A stretch of 64,000 nt of DNA from Photobacterium piscicola (GCF_900166965.1 NZ_FUZI01000001.1:124001-188000); one strand, 5' to 3'; shown: positions 36,616-46,624, counted from the first letter of the stretch. A program made the numbers and translations. The notes: generated by a model not told the origin, from the letters alone.

Positions 36616-37110
36616 TTAGATCTTTGGGTTAACATTAGTTGAAGGATCTTTAGCGATAGCTTGATTGATCAGTTGAGGATTGGTTTCACTAAAATGAATT
36701 AACTTTACCAATGCTAATTTAATGAAGCGATGAATATGTTGCTTGATCAGCCACCCTGTACCAATAAATTTAGGTGAGAAGGTCATGTGGTATTGAATTT
36801 TAGTTTGCTCTGTATTGATACTGATAAATTTAATCCAGCTGCCATGTTCAGCAATAGGGGCACCAGTGATAATTTTATAATGAAGATGTTCATTTTCTTT
36901 AAAGTCAATAATCTGCTCTTGATAAGTAAAAAAGCCGTTGTTTACTTCACGAATAGCGCCAATGCCATTGTTATGCGGTTTACCTGCACGTAGTAAGATG
37001 TAATTAGCATTAAAAAAACGGTGTAGTTGCTCATGATCTGAAAGTAAGGCAAACAATACATTTTTAGGCGCATTAGCTGTAAGTTCAATAGAGATACTGT
37101 GTATTGTCAT
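36616..37110 (-). CDS. SRPBCC (START-like) protein
   Basis: 164 aa from ATG 37110 (GGAAAG just upstream; a longer frame to 37152 is less likely). Helix-grip fold typical of the polyketide cyclase/Bet v 1-like superfamily: IELTANAPKNVLFALLSDHEQ, GIGAIREVNNG, HLHYKIITGAPIAEHGSWIK. Would bind a hydrophobic ligand; identity unknown. Confidence 0.75.
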   Translation of the reverse strand: MTIHSISIELTANAPKNVLFALLSDHEQLHRFFNANYILLRAGKPHNNGIGAIREVNNGFFTYQEQIIDFKENEHLHYKIITGAPIAEHGSWIKFISINTEQTKIQYHMTFSPKFIGTGWLIKQHIHRFIKLALVKLIHFSETNPQLINQAIAKDPSTNVNPKI

Positions 37111-37717
37111 TATGCTTTCCCAAACCTGAAACCTTTTCGCACTATTAAGCATAGATGTTTGAATGATATTTGCATTCTAATAATGCTTAAAAACCGAAAA
37201 ATAAGTGTTGTAGGCAGTTTTTAAGTAAAGAGGGGGGAAATATTCAATCTTAAAAAAGAATTGTTAGATAAAGTAAAAATAAAAGTAGGTTATTTTTACC
37301 TTGTTTAGCAAGGTGTTAGCCTTTATTTAATCATATAATTAATAAAAGAAAGAGATATCTCACAAAAAAACAGATGAGAAGAGTTGTCAAAAAGTAAAAA
37401 TATAATTATATTAACTGTGTTGATATAGATCGTTAGGTGAAAGTTATTTTAAAAATCAGAAAGTCTTAGTTTATATTCTTTCCTAAATTACCCTCCACGA
37501 AGTCTTATCACAGTAATATTTATTCACAATGGAACTTGTTCTTAGAAGTTGTTGTCATAAATAGATACGCAAATGATGTTGTTCATAATAATTCAATTAA
37601 TGTGTCATTATAACGTCATATAATATTGGTTAAGTAGAACACGAATAGTCGAGTAAGAACGGTATTAATATATAGTGATATCAACCTTGCTCATAGGGAA
37701 AAAATGAGAGGTTTATA
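37111..37717. other. Long gene-free stretch
   Basis: About 600 AT-rich bases before the 22-aa micro-ORF. I see no coding frame and no clear RNA structure; a promoter for the micro-ORF must lie near its 3' end, but none is evident. Confidence 0.35.
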
Positions 37718-37786
37718 ATGAAAACACGCAGTCGTAGACAGTGGTTTTACCATAAAAATCAAACAACTAAAGCTATTAAAGCTTAG
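37718..37786 (+). CDS. Putative 22-residue basic microprotein
   Basis: ATG at 37718, TAG at 37784-37786, encoding MKTRSRRQWFYHKNQTTK and four more residues. GAGAGG at 37706-37711 gives a good ribosome-binding site, and a hairpin with 11-bp arms follows 42 bases after the stop. Very basic. Too short to identify; could be a ribosome- or membrane-associated microprotein or a leader peptide for the transcript. Confidence rests only on RBS plus terminator. Confidence 0.4.
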   Translation: MKTRSRRQWFYHKNQTTKAIKA

Positions 37787-37828
37787 GTTTGAAACAAACA
37801 TTTCTTTATAGGTGATAAAGGAATGAAT

Positions 37829-37855
37829 ACACTTAATTATCCTCTAATTAAGTGT
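37829..37855 (+). terminator. Hairpin after the micro-ORF
   Basis: ACACTTAATTA / TAATTAAGTGT, perfect 11-bp stem, 5-base loop, followed by TTGTT. Confidence 0.6.
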
Positions 37856-37896
37856 TTGTTGAAGATTGTTCATAACAAATATCAACGGCCAAAGTG

Positions 37897-37932
37897 GCCA
37901 GAAATACAGATTTACGTTACAACATTTCTGGC
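37897..37932. repeat. Second inverted repeat, possible RNA element
   Basis: GCCAGAAAT (37897-37905) / ATTTCTGGC (37924-37932), 9-bp arms, 18-base spacer. Lies between the micro-ORF terminator and the minus-strand beta-solenoid gene. Confidence 0.45.
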
Positions 37933-38046
37933 TAACTTATACTTCCTTTAAATATTAATGCTGATATTAATTTTTCCATACCCAAGCAATCGATTGCTTT
38001 GGCATTAAGTAAATTGTTCTTACTCATATATATGCAATTTTTATTG

Positions 38047-38586
38047 TTATCTATATAACGATCCGCCAATAATAATATCGCTTGGAAGATATTGGAGTGG
38101 CATATTGCCAATATAAATATTACCGTCGACGACCAACTTATTCGGCAATGTTAGAATTTTGCTATTTTGAAGCAATAAATCACCTTTTACATAAAGGTTA
38201 TCTGGTAATTTTTTCAATTGGGTATGAGCAACACTAAGATCGCCGAGTACTCGTAAACCAAAGTTAAGTTCTTTAATTTTAGAATAAGCAAGATTGATAT
38301 AGCCATCAACATTGAGGGCTAAAGGTAAGTGCTCAATATTGCTATAAGCTAAATTAAGATTCCCTTTTACAATAAGGCGTAAAGGCAACATGTTAATGCG
38401 GCTATTCTCGAGATTAAGGTTACCATTAACGGTTAAAGGATCGGGTAAGCGAATATTGCCACTGTCTTTTAATGAAATATTGCCATAGCTATCTTTATAA
38501 TTGAGTAAATGGATCTGCGTCAATGCCATTGTTGGTTGTGCTATCACCAGACATAGCACACATAAAAATCGTTTAACAATATACAT
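38047..38586 (-). CDS. Secreted 20-residue-repeat beta-solenoid protein
   Basis: 179 aa from ATG 38586 with signal peptide (FLCVLCLVIAQPTMA). The mature part is six to seven repeats of about 20 residues with the pattern LP--L-V-GNLNL--S-I--, for example LIVKGNLNLAYSNIEH, LNVDGYINLAYSKIKE and LYVKGDLLLQNSKILT. This should fold as a compact solenoid. Related LPxxLxVxGxLxL repeats occur in effectors and envelope proteins; function here unknown. Monocistronic, convergent with nothing nearby. Confidence 0.7.
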   Translation of the reverse strand: MYIVKRFLCVLCLVIAQPTMALTQIHLLNYKDSYGNISLKDSGNIRLPDPLTVNGNLNLENSRINMLPLRLIVKGNLNLAYSNIEHLPLALNVDGYINLAYSKIKELNFGLRVLGDLSVAHTQLKKLPDNLYVKGDLLLQNSKILTLPNKLVVDGNIYIGNMPLQYLPSDIIIGGSLYR

Positions 38587-38752
38587 ATAAATAAACCTAG
38601 GCTTTGTAATAATAAATACCAAAACATATCGGCACCTAAGTGGAATTCTTTAATGTGAAGCTGCACTGATGCTAATAGGTTATTGCCGTTTTTGTTTGTC
38701 TCTCTATTCAATGTATAATCAGCGCCCATTTGGTTATATAGAGGGATCTGTG

Positions 38753-39235
38753 ATGAATAAAGTTGTATTACTCGAGCGTATTCAGCAACAGTTAGAACAG
38801 ACATTACAAATAGCGACTGAAGCTGCAATGCGAGCTTACAATACTGCTACAGATGATGAAAATGTAGCTGAAAATAAATATGATACCTTTGCATTAGAAG
38901 CCTCGTATCTTGCTCATGGTCAGGCACAGCGGGTGGCTGAATGCAAAGATGATATTAGTGCGTACCAGCACTTATTTGCCTCAATGCCTATACAACAAGA
39001 TACTGTCGTCGTTGGCCATTTAGTTACTTTAGAAGACTATGACGGTAATGTGAAACACGTATTTTTAGGCCCTGCGGCTGGTGGGTTAAAGTTTACGATT
39101 GATGGACAAAATGTGATTATTGTTACACCTACATCACCCTTTGGTGAAGCATTACTTGGACGTAATATCGATGAAGAAGTTGATATCCATATAAGTAATA
39201 ACGTCATATGGTTTGATGTGATCAGTATTAAATAG
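38753..39235 (+). CDS. GreA/GreB-like transcription elongation factor
   Basis: 160 aa from ATG 38753, which follows GAGGGATC. N-terminal coiled-coil (LLERIQQQLEQTLQIATEA), then a GreA/B C-terminal domain (GHLVTLEDYDGNVKHVFLGPAAGG, IIVTPTSPFGEALLGRNIDEEV). Interacts with the RNA polymerase secondary channel; whether it stimulates transcript cleavage depends on coiled-coil-tip acids, which look less acidic than in GreA. Convergent with the LysR gene that follows. Confidence 0.82.
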   Translation: MNKVVLLERIQQQLEQTLQIATEAAMRAYNTATDDENVAENKYDTFALEASYLAHGQAQRVAECKDDISAYQHLFASMPIQQDTVVVGHLVTLEDYDGNVKHVFLGPAAGGLKFTIDGQNVIIVTPTSPFGEALLGRNIDEEVDIHISNNVIWFDVISIK

Positions 39236-39247
39236 TGTTATCAATAT

Positions 39248-40153
39248 TTATTGGAACTGATCACGCTGACGTTGATAATAATAATATAAATGCTCAATGA
39301 ATAACTTCACTTTCGTTGGTTGTTGTTTGGTATAAGGATATACCGCATAAATGCCTAATGATTTAGCAACATAAGGTGCCAATACTTCAACTAATGTGCC
39401 TTGAGCTAAATCTTGAGCCACTAATACTTTTGGCACGTAAACTAAGCCTTGACCATGTAATGCCGCTCCGCGCAATGCCGAAGCGTTATTGGTGGTAAAA
39501 TTGCCATGAACATGGATGGTATGGGGACCTAAATTGTCGTTGACGAGCCAAGCATTTGCCCCTGTTTCTTGGAAGCTATAGCCTAAGCAATTATGATGAC
39601 TTAATTGTTCTGTATTGGTGGGGGTTCCTCGTCGAGCAAGGTAACATGGTGCACCACATATAACCCAACGCGCTTCAACTAATTGGCGTGCAATAAAGCT
39701 AGAATCAGGCATTGCGCCTGTACGAATAGCTAAATCAAACCCTTCTTGTACCAAGTCAACAAAACGATTATCAAGATCCATTTCAATATGAATATCGGGA
39801 TATTTCTCACTAAAAGCGGCTATCGCCTCTGGCAAAATAAGTTCACCAGAGATAGTAGGCACCGTTAATCGAATAGTACCCGTTAAACTTTCACCCAAAC
39901 CATTCATAGCATCATTGGCATTTTGAACGGCGTTATACACTTCTCTGGCATGGTGATAAAACACTTTACCAGCTTCTGTTAGTGTCAATTTACGGGTGGT
40001 ACGGTAAATGAGCTGTACACCTAACGCAGTTTCTAACCCTGTTATACGCTTACTGACGACGGACTTAGTTAAACCGATGTGATCTGCCGCTTTACAAAAT
40101 GATCCAGTTTCAATCAGATGATAGAACAGTAATAAATTTTTAGTGGTTTGCAT
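39248..40153 (-). CDS. LysR-type regulator of the divergent dehydrogenase
   Basis: 301 aa. HTH (AADHIGLTKSVVSKRITGLE) and a LysR substrate domain. The CrgA/DhTR-like class. It is transcribed away from the FAD/Fe-S dehydrogenase gene with 130 bases between them, the usual layout for an LTTR controlling its neighbour. Effector probably lactate or a related hydroxyacid, by inference. Confidence 0.85.
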   Translation of the reverse strand: MQTTKNLLLFYHLIETGSFCKAADHIGLTKSVVSKRITGLETALGVQLIYRTTRKLTLTEAGKVFYHHAREVYNAVQNANDAMNGLGESLTGTIRLTVPTISGELILPEAIAAFSEKYPDIHIEMDLDNRFVDLVQEGFDLAIRTGAMPDSSFIARQLVEARWVICGAPCYLARRGTPTNTEQLSHHNCLGYSFQETGANAWLVNDNLGPHTIHVHGNFTTNNASALRGAALHGQGLVYVPKVLVAQDLAQGTLVEVLAPYVAKSLGIYAVYPYTKQQPTKVKLFIEHLYYYYQRQRDQFQ

Positions 40154-40283
40154 TAGTATAGTTTTTGCAACATAGATGTGAATTAATCAATATATATCAA
40201 CTATACCTATAGCAGTAAAATTATTCATCCTTTATTAAAATAGTAAGCATGATAGATATGCTTAACAATAATTACATGGAGCA

Positions 40284-43118
40284 ATGATGCAGCCTGTTTA
40301 TACGGATTTGATAGAACAATTACGCCAGCAAATTGATGAAAAAAGAATTATTACCGATCCAACATTACTGTTTGCTTATGGTACTGATGCCAGTTTTTAC
40401 CGTTTGTTACCGCAATTAGTTCTACAGCTTGATACGCTTGATGAAGTTATTTTTGCCGTTAAAACGTGTTATGAACGTAAAATTGCTGTTACTTTTCGTG
40501 CTGCCGGTACGAGCCTTTCCGGTCAAGCTCAATCAGATTCGGTGTTAATTACATTAACGCGTCGGTGGCGTGATTATAAAGTACTGAATGATGGGGCTCA
40601 AATCTGGTTGCAACCGGGAATTATTGGTGCTGAGGCAAATACTATTTTAGCGCCATTTGGACGTAAAATTGGCCCGGATCCTGGCTCTATTAATAGTTGT
40701 AAAATCGGTGGTATTGTTGCCAATAATGCATCTGGAATGTGCTGTGGTACTTCACAAAATAGTTACCGTACGGTTGCTGGAATGACGGTGGTATTGGCTG
40801 ATGGTACGTTACTTAATACGTTAGATCTCAACAGTATTGCTGCATTTAAAAAAAGCCATGCTGAGATGATCTCAGAATTAATGTTATTGGTGAGTGAATG
40901 TCAGGCTAACCGTGTTTTAGCTGATAAGATCCGCCATAAATACCGCTTAAAAAATACCACGGGTTACAGTTTAAATGCGCTGGTGGATTTTGATGATCCC
41001 ATTGATGTGTTACAGCACTTATTTGTTGGCTCCGAAGGGACATTAGGTTTTATTGCGGATGTCACTTACAACACAGTAGTAAACCATGCTTTTAAAGCAT
41101 CAGGTTTGTTTGTCTTTGCTGACATCGAACAAACATGCCTTGCTGTAAGCCAATTGAGTAAAACCCGTGTCGCAGCGGTAGAGCTAATGGATAATCGTTC
41201 ATTGGCATCTGTGGCAGAAAAACCCGGTATGCCACGCTTTATTGCTCAACTGGGTCTTGATGGCAACACTGAAGCGGCGGCGCTATTAATTGAGTTGCAT
41301 GCTGAAGATGAACAAGATTTAGGTCTTCAAAGTGATGGAATACAACAGATAATCAATGCATTTTCGCCAATTGAACAAGTGAATTTTAGTCGTGATACTA
41401 AAGTTTGTGAGCAATTATGGGGTATTCGTAAAGAGCTGTTTCCTGCTGTTGGCGCTGTACGAGAAAGTGGTACTACAGTAATAATTGAAGATGTTGCCTT
41501 TCCTATTGCTCAATTGGCACCCGCTGTACGTGATTTACAAACACTGTTCGTACAATTTGAATATCATGAAGCCATTATTTTTGGTCATGCTTTAGCGGGT
41601 AATTTGCATTTTGTTTTCACGCAGTCATTTGATACACAGGCTGAAATTGAACGTTACAGCGCTTTTATGGATGCTGTGGCTCAATTGGTTGCTGTTGATT
41701 ACCAAGGTTCATTAAAAGCAGAACATGGTACTGGCCGTAATATGGCGCCTTTTATTGAACTTGAATGGGGAAATGACGGTTATCAGTTAATGCTCGCAAT
41801 TAAAGGTATTTTTGATACGCAGGGTATTTTAAATCCTGGCGTGATCATTAACGCGGATAAAAAATCACATATTAAAAATTTGAAAGCCATGCCCGTTGCT
41901 GATGAACTTATTGATAAATGCGTGGAATGTGGTTTTTGTGAGCCTGTGTGCCCTTCGCGTAATTTATCATTAACACCACGTCAGCGTAATACTGTGTTTC
42001 GTGAAATATCACGCTTACGGCGTAGTGATGAGGATCCTGCTCGTTTAGCGGCGATGGAAAAAACCTACCGTTACTATGGGCTCGATACGTGTGCTGCGAC
42101 AGGATTGTGTGCAGAGCGTTGTCCTGTTGGTATTAATACGGGTGATTTAGTTCGAAAATTACGTCAGAACCATACGGAAAAAGCAAAGAAAATAGCATCG
42201 TGGACAGGAAACCATTTTGCAACGGTAACAGCGTCAGCGAAGGCTGGATTAACTGTTGCGAATAAGATGCATACCCTATTAGGTACCAATAGAATGCATA
42301 AGCTCACGCAAAAGGTTTATCAACTATCAGGCCATAAAATTCCACAATGGACCGTACATTTACCGTTGCCAGCTACAAAAATAGTTGCTCCAATTATTAG
42401 TGGTATCACCAAAGAGCGGATAGTGTATTTCCCAAGTTGTGCAGCTCGAAATATGGGGGTTGAAGCACAAGCAAAGGATAAACGCCCATTAGCTGAAGTT
42501 ACGATATCGTTATTGGAAAAAGCGGGTTATGAGGTTATTTTTCCAGCTAATTTAAATAATCAATGTTGTGGCATGCCTTATACAAGTAAAGGCTTTCCCG
42601 AAACAGCACACCTTAAAGCGCAACAACTGGAGCAAGCGCTGTGGGCAGCTTCAGAACAAGGCCAATATCCAATTTTGATGGATACCAGTCCATGTGCTAG
42701 CGCCAGTAAACAACATTTACGTAAAGAATTGATTATTTATGAACCGTTTAAGTTTGTTGCTGAATTTGTTTTACCAAGATTAAAAATCATACCGCAGCCA
42801 GAGCCTGTAATGTTACATATTACCTGTACTTCTCGACGTCAAGGTCTAGCGCCTCTGATTGAACAAGTGACTAAAGCATGTGCATTAAATGTTATTATTC
42901 CCGATGATATTAGTTGTTGTGGTTTTGCTGGAGACAAAGGTTTTACTAAACCTGAACTTAATGCAAGTGCTCTTGCACCGTTAAAGGCACAGGTACCACA
43001 AGGATGTAGTGAAGGGTATTCAAATAGTCGAACTTGTGAAATTGGACTATCAGAGCACAGTGGTATTGAATATCGTTCCATTTTATATTTAGTGGATAAA
43101 GTAAGTCGCTTACGTTAA
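40284..43118 (+). CDS. FAD/Fe-S D-2-hydroxyacid (D-lactate) dehydrogenase
   Basis: 944 aa membrane-associated respiratory enzyme oxidising a D-2-hydroxy acid. FAD-binding type 4 domain (FRAAGTSLSGQAQSD, PDPGSINSCKIGGIVANNASG, VGSEGTLG), FAD-linked oxidase C domain, then two 4Fe-4S sites (CVECGFCEPVCPS near 545 and CAATGLCAERCPVG near 602), and a C-terminal pair of CCG motifs (CCGMPYTS, CCGFAGDKG). This is the layout of the Shewanella Dld-II lactate dehydrogenase. Divergent LysR gene nearby. Confidence 0.85.
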   Translation: MMQPVYTDLIEQLRQQIDEKRIITDPTLLFAYGTDASFYRLLPQLVLQLDTLDEVIFAVKTCYERKIAVTFRAAGTSLSGQAQSDSVLITLTRRWRDYKVLNDGAQIWLQPGIIGAEANTILAPFGRKIGPDPGSINSCKIGGIVANNASGMCCGTSQNSYRTVAGMTVVLADGTLLNTLDLNSIAAFKKSHAEMISELMLLVSECQANRVLADKIRHKYRLKNTTGYSLNALVDFDDPIDVLQHLFVGSEGTLGFIADVTYNTVVNHAFKASGLFVFADIEQTCLAVSQLSKTRVAAVELMDNRSLASVAEKPGMPRFIAQLGLDGNTEAAALLIELHAEDEQDLGLQSDGIQQIINAFSPIEQVNFSRDTKVCEQLWGIRKELFPAVGAVRESGTTVIIEDVAFPIAQLAPAVRDLQTLFVQFEYHEAIIFGHALAGNLHFVFTQSFDTQAEIERYSAFMDAVAQLVAVDYQGSLKAEHGTGRNMAPFIELEWGNDGYQLMLAIKGIFDTQGILNPGVIINADKKSHIKNLKAMPVADELIDKCVECGFCEPVCPSRNLSLTPRQRNTVFREISRLRRSDEDPARLAAMEKTYRYYGLDTCAATGLCAERCPVGINTGDLVRKLRQNHTEKAKKIASWTGNHFATVTASAKAGLTVANKMHTLLGTNRMHKLTQKVYQLSGHKIPQWTVHLPLPATKIVAPIISGITKERIVYFPSCAARNMGVEAQAKDKRPLAEVTISLLEKAGYEVIFPANLNNQCCGMPYTSKGFPETAHLKAQQLEQALWAASEQGQYPILMDTSPCASASKQHLRKELIIYEPFKFVAEFVLPRLKIIPQPEPVMLHITCTSRRQGLAPLIEQVTKACALNVIIPDDISCCGFAGDKGFTKPELNASALAPLKAQVPQGCSEGYSNSRTCEIGLSEHSGIEYRSILYLVDKVSRLR

Positions 43119-43658
43119 ATACTGTATGGTTTATTGGTGTGAAAATATTCAAACATAATTGATAATAAAGCCCTATTTTTTTAGGGTTTTTGTTTTTAAA
43201 TTTGTTCAAAATATATCGAGATAGATAATATTTCATTTTAATGGCAGAGATTAGTGTCAAAATGTTTAAAAAACAACCATAAATAAAAGTGGTTATTAAG
43301 TTTTTATATTTAAAGTCACCTTCTTTCGATAATTAAAATCTCTATTATTAAGGCTATTTAGCGAAGTAAAATCACTATTTTAATGCATTTACTCTAAATC
43401 ATATTAAATAAGCCGTAAAAATCAGTATCATTGTGGTTGTTTGTGCTGTGGTTCACTGTTTTCTGCACTTGAAAGCCTTGGTGTGCAAGCTTATTATTTT
43501 ATAGCTTATAGATAGTACTTATTTTTAGCGCGATACTGGTAGTTATATTAAGACTATCAGTATGTATGCATGATGAATATAAGAAACATTTTAAGCGAAA
43601 ATAATTCTTATCATCTAGACTCAAATTTAGCTAACTTTTAGCTAAATAGGATAAATCC
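43119..43658. promoter_or_regulatory. Terminator and regulatory region before emrAB-like genes
   Basis: 540 bases: a terminator for the dehydrogenase (CCCTA 43171 / TAGGG 43182, then TTTT), an inverted repeat ATACTGGTAGT (43533) / ACTATCAGTAT (43553), and two copies of TTTAGCTAA (43626 and 43637, 11 bases apart, just before the start of the pump genes). The two repeats are candidate operators. Confidence 0.5.
43171..43190 (+). terminator. Terminator after dehydrogenase gene
   Basis: CCCTA / TAGGG stem with a T-rich loop and a TTTT tail. Weak stem. Confidence 0.55.
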
Positions 43659-44705
43659 ATGGCAACGACAGATACGGCTCAAGTAGAACAATCAAACGCA
43701 ACAAAAAAAACAAATAAGTTTCGAAATATTATTATTTTTATTGTTATTGCTGCCGGTTTAGGTACCGCAGGATATTTTTATATCCGTCATCAAAAATTAT
43801 ATCCAAGTACTGATGATGCTTATATTCATGCCAACATTCTTTATGTTGCACCACAAATCAGCGGCAAAGTTCTTAATGTTAATGTTGAAAACTATCAGCA
43901 TGTTACTGAAGGGGACTTACTGGTTAAGATTGATCCTGCTCCTTATGAAATTGAGCTAGAACAAGCGAAAGCTGCTTATGAAGTGGCAACACAACAAAAT
44001 AAAGCCACTGATGATGCAATTTTAGCGGCAAGTGCTAATGTACGTGCAGCTGATGCGAACTTGGTTGATATTCAAAAAAGCTATCATCGTGTAATGGATT
44101 TAGTGAATCGTAAAGTATTACCTGCACAACAAGGTGATGATATAAAAGCCAAGTTGGCGGGTGCTCAAACCTCACTTGAAGCCGCGCGTGCAAAAATGTC
44201 GCAATTGATTAACCAACAAGGTGCGAAAGGTAATGAAGCCCCACAAGTTAAGCAAGCAGCGGCGGCCTTAAGCCAAGCAACATTAAACCTTTCTTATACT
44301 AATATCTATGCGCCATACGATGGTGAGCTAGGTAAGGTCAGTGTTCGTCCTGGTAGTGTTGTCTCTCCTGGTTTGGCGATGATGCCATTAATTGAAGATA
44401 ACACTGCATGGCTACAAGCTAACTACAAAGAGAAAGATATTGGCTTATTAAAAGTGGGTATGACTGCAAAGGTTACATTAGATATGTATCCCGATGTAAC
44501 TTATCAAGGACAAATCGAGGCTCTTTCTCCTGCCAGTGGTTCATCTTTCTCATTATTACCCGCTGAAAATGCAACGGGTAACTGGGTGAAAGTACCACAG
44601 CGTTTCCCTGTGCGTGTGAAGTTTATTGATTTGAAAAATAAGCCATTATTGCGCGTTGGTGCGAGTGCAAATGTTACTATTGATACTCAATCAGAGACTA
44701 ACTAA
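43659..44705 (+). CDS. HlyD/EmrA-like membrane fusion protein
   Basis: 348 aa periplasmic adaptor anchored by one N-terminal helix (IIIFIVIAAGLGTAGYFYI). Biotinyl-lipoyl-like halves (DDAYIHANILYVAPQISGKV, VENYQHVTEGDLLVKIDPAPY), a coiled-coil hairpin (residues ~110-200) and beta-barrel (YAPYDGELGKVSVRPGSVV). Partners the DHA2 transporter, whose start overlaps its stop by one base. Forms a tripartite pump with an outer-membrane protein not in the window. Confidence 0.9.
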   Translation: MATTDTAQVEQSNATKKTNKFRNIIIFIVIAAGLGTAGYFYIRHQKLYPSTDDAYIHANILYVAPQISGKVLNVNVENYQHVTEGDLLVKIDPAPYEIELEQAKAAYEVATQQNKATDDAILAASANVRAADANLVDIQKSYHRVMDLVNRKVLPAQQGDDIKAKLAGAQTSLEAARAKMSQLINQQGAKGNEAPQVKQAAAALSQATLNLSYTNIYAPYDGELGKVSVRPGSVVSPGLAMMPLIEDNTAWLQANYKEKDIGLLKVGMTAKVTLDMYPDVTYQGQIEALSPASGSSFSLLPAENATGNWVKVPQRFPVRVKFIDLKNKPLLRVGASANVTIDTQSETN

Positions 44706-46213
44706 TGAGTGGGTCAGTTACACCAGCTAACCGTTTATGGATCACCTTAGCCGTTATGTTATCAGCGATCATGGTATTGCTGGATATGACGATTGCCAAC
44801 GTTGCTTTACCGCATATGATGGGGGCACTAGGGGTTACGTCTGAACAGGTGACATGGGTACTTACTTCTTACTCAATGGCTGAAGCTATTTTTATTCCCC
44901 TTGCGAGTTATTTTGCGCTTAAATTTGGGGTACGTAGATTATTAATTATTTCTGTCATCGGTTTTGTCGTTACTTCAGCTTTATGTGGCCAAGCTGATAG
45001 TCTTACTGAAATGGTTACCTTTCGAATCATGCAAGGTGCATTTGGTGCGTCAGTTATTCCATTGGCACAATCGACAATGGTGCAAATTTACCCTGCAGAT
45101 CAACGCGGTAAAGCCATGGCATTATTTAGCGTTGGTATTTTATTAGGTCCTATTTTAGGGCCTACTGTTGGTGGTATTATCACTGAAAATATGGATTGGC
45201 GCTGGATTTTCTACGTTAACGTCCCTATTGGCGCATTGTGTCTGACGCTAGTTTATCTGTTTGTTAAAATTGAAGATAAAGGCGAGTCAAAATTAGACTG
45301 GCCGTTAGTTATTGGTATGGCTATTGGTATCGGCTTATTGCAGATGGTGCTTGATAGAGGTAATGAAGAAGGATGGTTTGAGTCTAACTTTATTCTGTTT
45401 TCATTGATCATCAGTGCAATTGCTTGGGTATTCTTTATTGTGCGTTCATTGCGTACAAAAGGGGATGTTGCACCGATGTGGCTATTAAAAGACCGTAATC
45501 TTGCCGTGTCATGTTTGATCATGGCTGGCTTTTCTATGGGATTATTTGGTATTACCCAACTTCAACCAATGATGTTAGAACAGTTATTACATTATCCAGT
45601 AGAAACGACAGGATTTGTGATGGCTCCGCGTGGGTTAGCTTCAGCCATTGTGTTACTTGTTATGGCACAATACATGGATCGATTAGATCCTCGAATGCTG
45701 GTGGCTGTAGGGCTTGGTTTTAATATCTTTGGTACTTATTTAATGATGCGGTACTCAATGGATATTAATTTCTATTGGGTTCTTGTGCCGTCAATTATTC
45801 AAGGAATGGGGATGGGATTGGTGTTTGCACCGCTGAGTCAAATGGCATATCGCACAATTGAGCAAAAATATGCTGTTGGTGGTGCGGTAATGTTTAATTT
45901 ATGCCGAACCATTGGTAGTTCATTTGGTATATCAATCGTAAACACCTATTTCAGCCGTACTCAACAACGGGAGTGGCATGCATTAGGCGCTGATATTACG
46001 GCAACCAATCCAATATTGCAGCAACAAGCAATGCAGCATCATACTACGGTGACTGATCCTAACTTTATTGCACAAGTGGGTGTGCTATTACATCAACAAT
46101 CGACACTACTGGCATTTGTCTATACGTTTGGTTTCTTGATGTTTTCTTATGTTGCATTATTACCATTGTTAGCATTATATCGATTTAAAAAAAATGCGGT
46201 TAATGGGAATTAA
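44705..46213 (+). CDS. DHA2-family EmrB-like drug transporter
   Basis: 502 aa, 14 predicted membrane helices, proton-driven multidrug exporter. Motifs ALDMT-type LLDMTIANVALPHMMG, FLRFGVRR-like LKFGVRRLL, and GILLGPILGPTVGGIITENMDWRWIFYVN (antiporter motif C). Translationally coupled to the HlyD gene. Substrates unknown; likely hydrophobic compounds. Confidence 0.9.
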   Translation: MSGSVTPANRLWITLAVMLSAIMVLLDMTIANVALPHMMGALGVTSEQVTWVLTSYSMAEAIFIPLASYFALKFGVRRLLIISVIGFVVTSALCGQADSLTEMVTFRIMQGAFGASVIPLAQSTMVQIYPADQRGKAMALFSVGILLGPILGPTVGGIITENMDWRWIFYVNVPIGALCLTLVYLFVKIEDKGESKLDWPLVIGMAIGIGLLQMVLDRGNEEGWFESNFILFSLIISAIAWVFFIVRSLRTKGDVAPMWLLKDRNLAVSCLIMAGFSMGLFGITQLQPMMLEQLLHYPVETTGFVMAPRGLASAIVLLVMAQYMDRLDPRMLVAVGLGFNIFGTYLMMRYSMDINFYWVLVPSIIQGMGMGLVFAPLSQMAYRTIEQKYAVGGAVMFNLCRTIGSSFGISIVNTYFSRTQQREWHALGADITATNPILQQQAMQHHTTVTDPNFIAQVGVLLHQQSTLLAFVYTFGFLMFSYVALLPLLALYRFKKNAVNGN

Positions 46214-46260
46214 AAAGCATTCTATTTATAGGATAATTAGCTAATACCGAGAGAGAATAT

Positions 46261-46283
46261 AAAGGCCTAGATTAGGTCTTTGT
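46261..46283 (+). terminator. Weak terminator after emrB-like gene
   Basis: AAAGGCCTA / TAGGTCTTT with a 3-base loop and one G-T pair; T tail short. Confidence 0.45.
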
Positions 46284-46624
46284 ATTCACTAAAATTTAAT
46301 GATAATTCATTGATTTTATTAACACTGTTATTATTTATAATGAGATAAAAGTATTGTTTTTGATAGCAATGCTTTTTTTTTAAGCGGTCATAAAACCTCA
46401 CCTATAAAAAACTTTACAAATACAATGTTTAATGAGATTATGCCTTTACTCTGTAGCTAGAGTTATTGAACGAGAATTAAGTTAAAGAAAAACCTTAGAA
46501 GCATCTTCGTTATTGTTGTGTAAATTAGTGTTTCCCTTCGCTTTTCATCGTCATTTTTAATAACCCAAGTTACAGTGCATCGCATTTTGCGATAATTTTA
46601 AAGTATTTATATAAGGGACACATC
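46284..46624 (+). promoter_or_regulatory. Leader region of the cold-shock gene
   Basis: About 340 bases before cspA-like ATG. Long untranslated leaders are usual for CspA-type mRNAs, and AGGGACACATC precedes the ATG. No other gene seen. Promoter position not determined. Confidence 0.4.
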
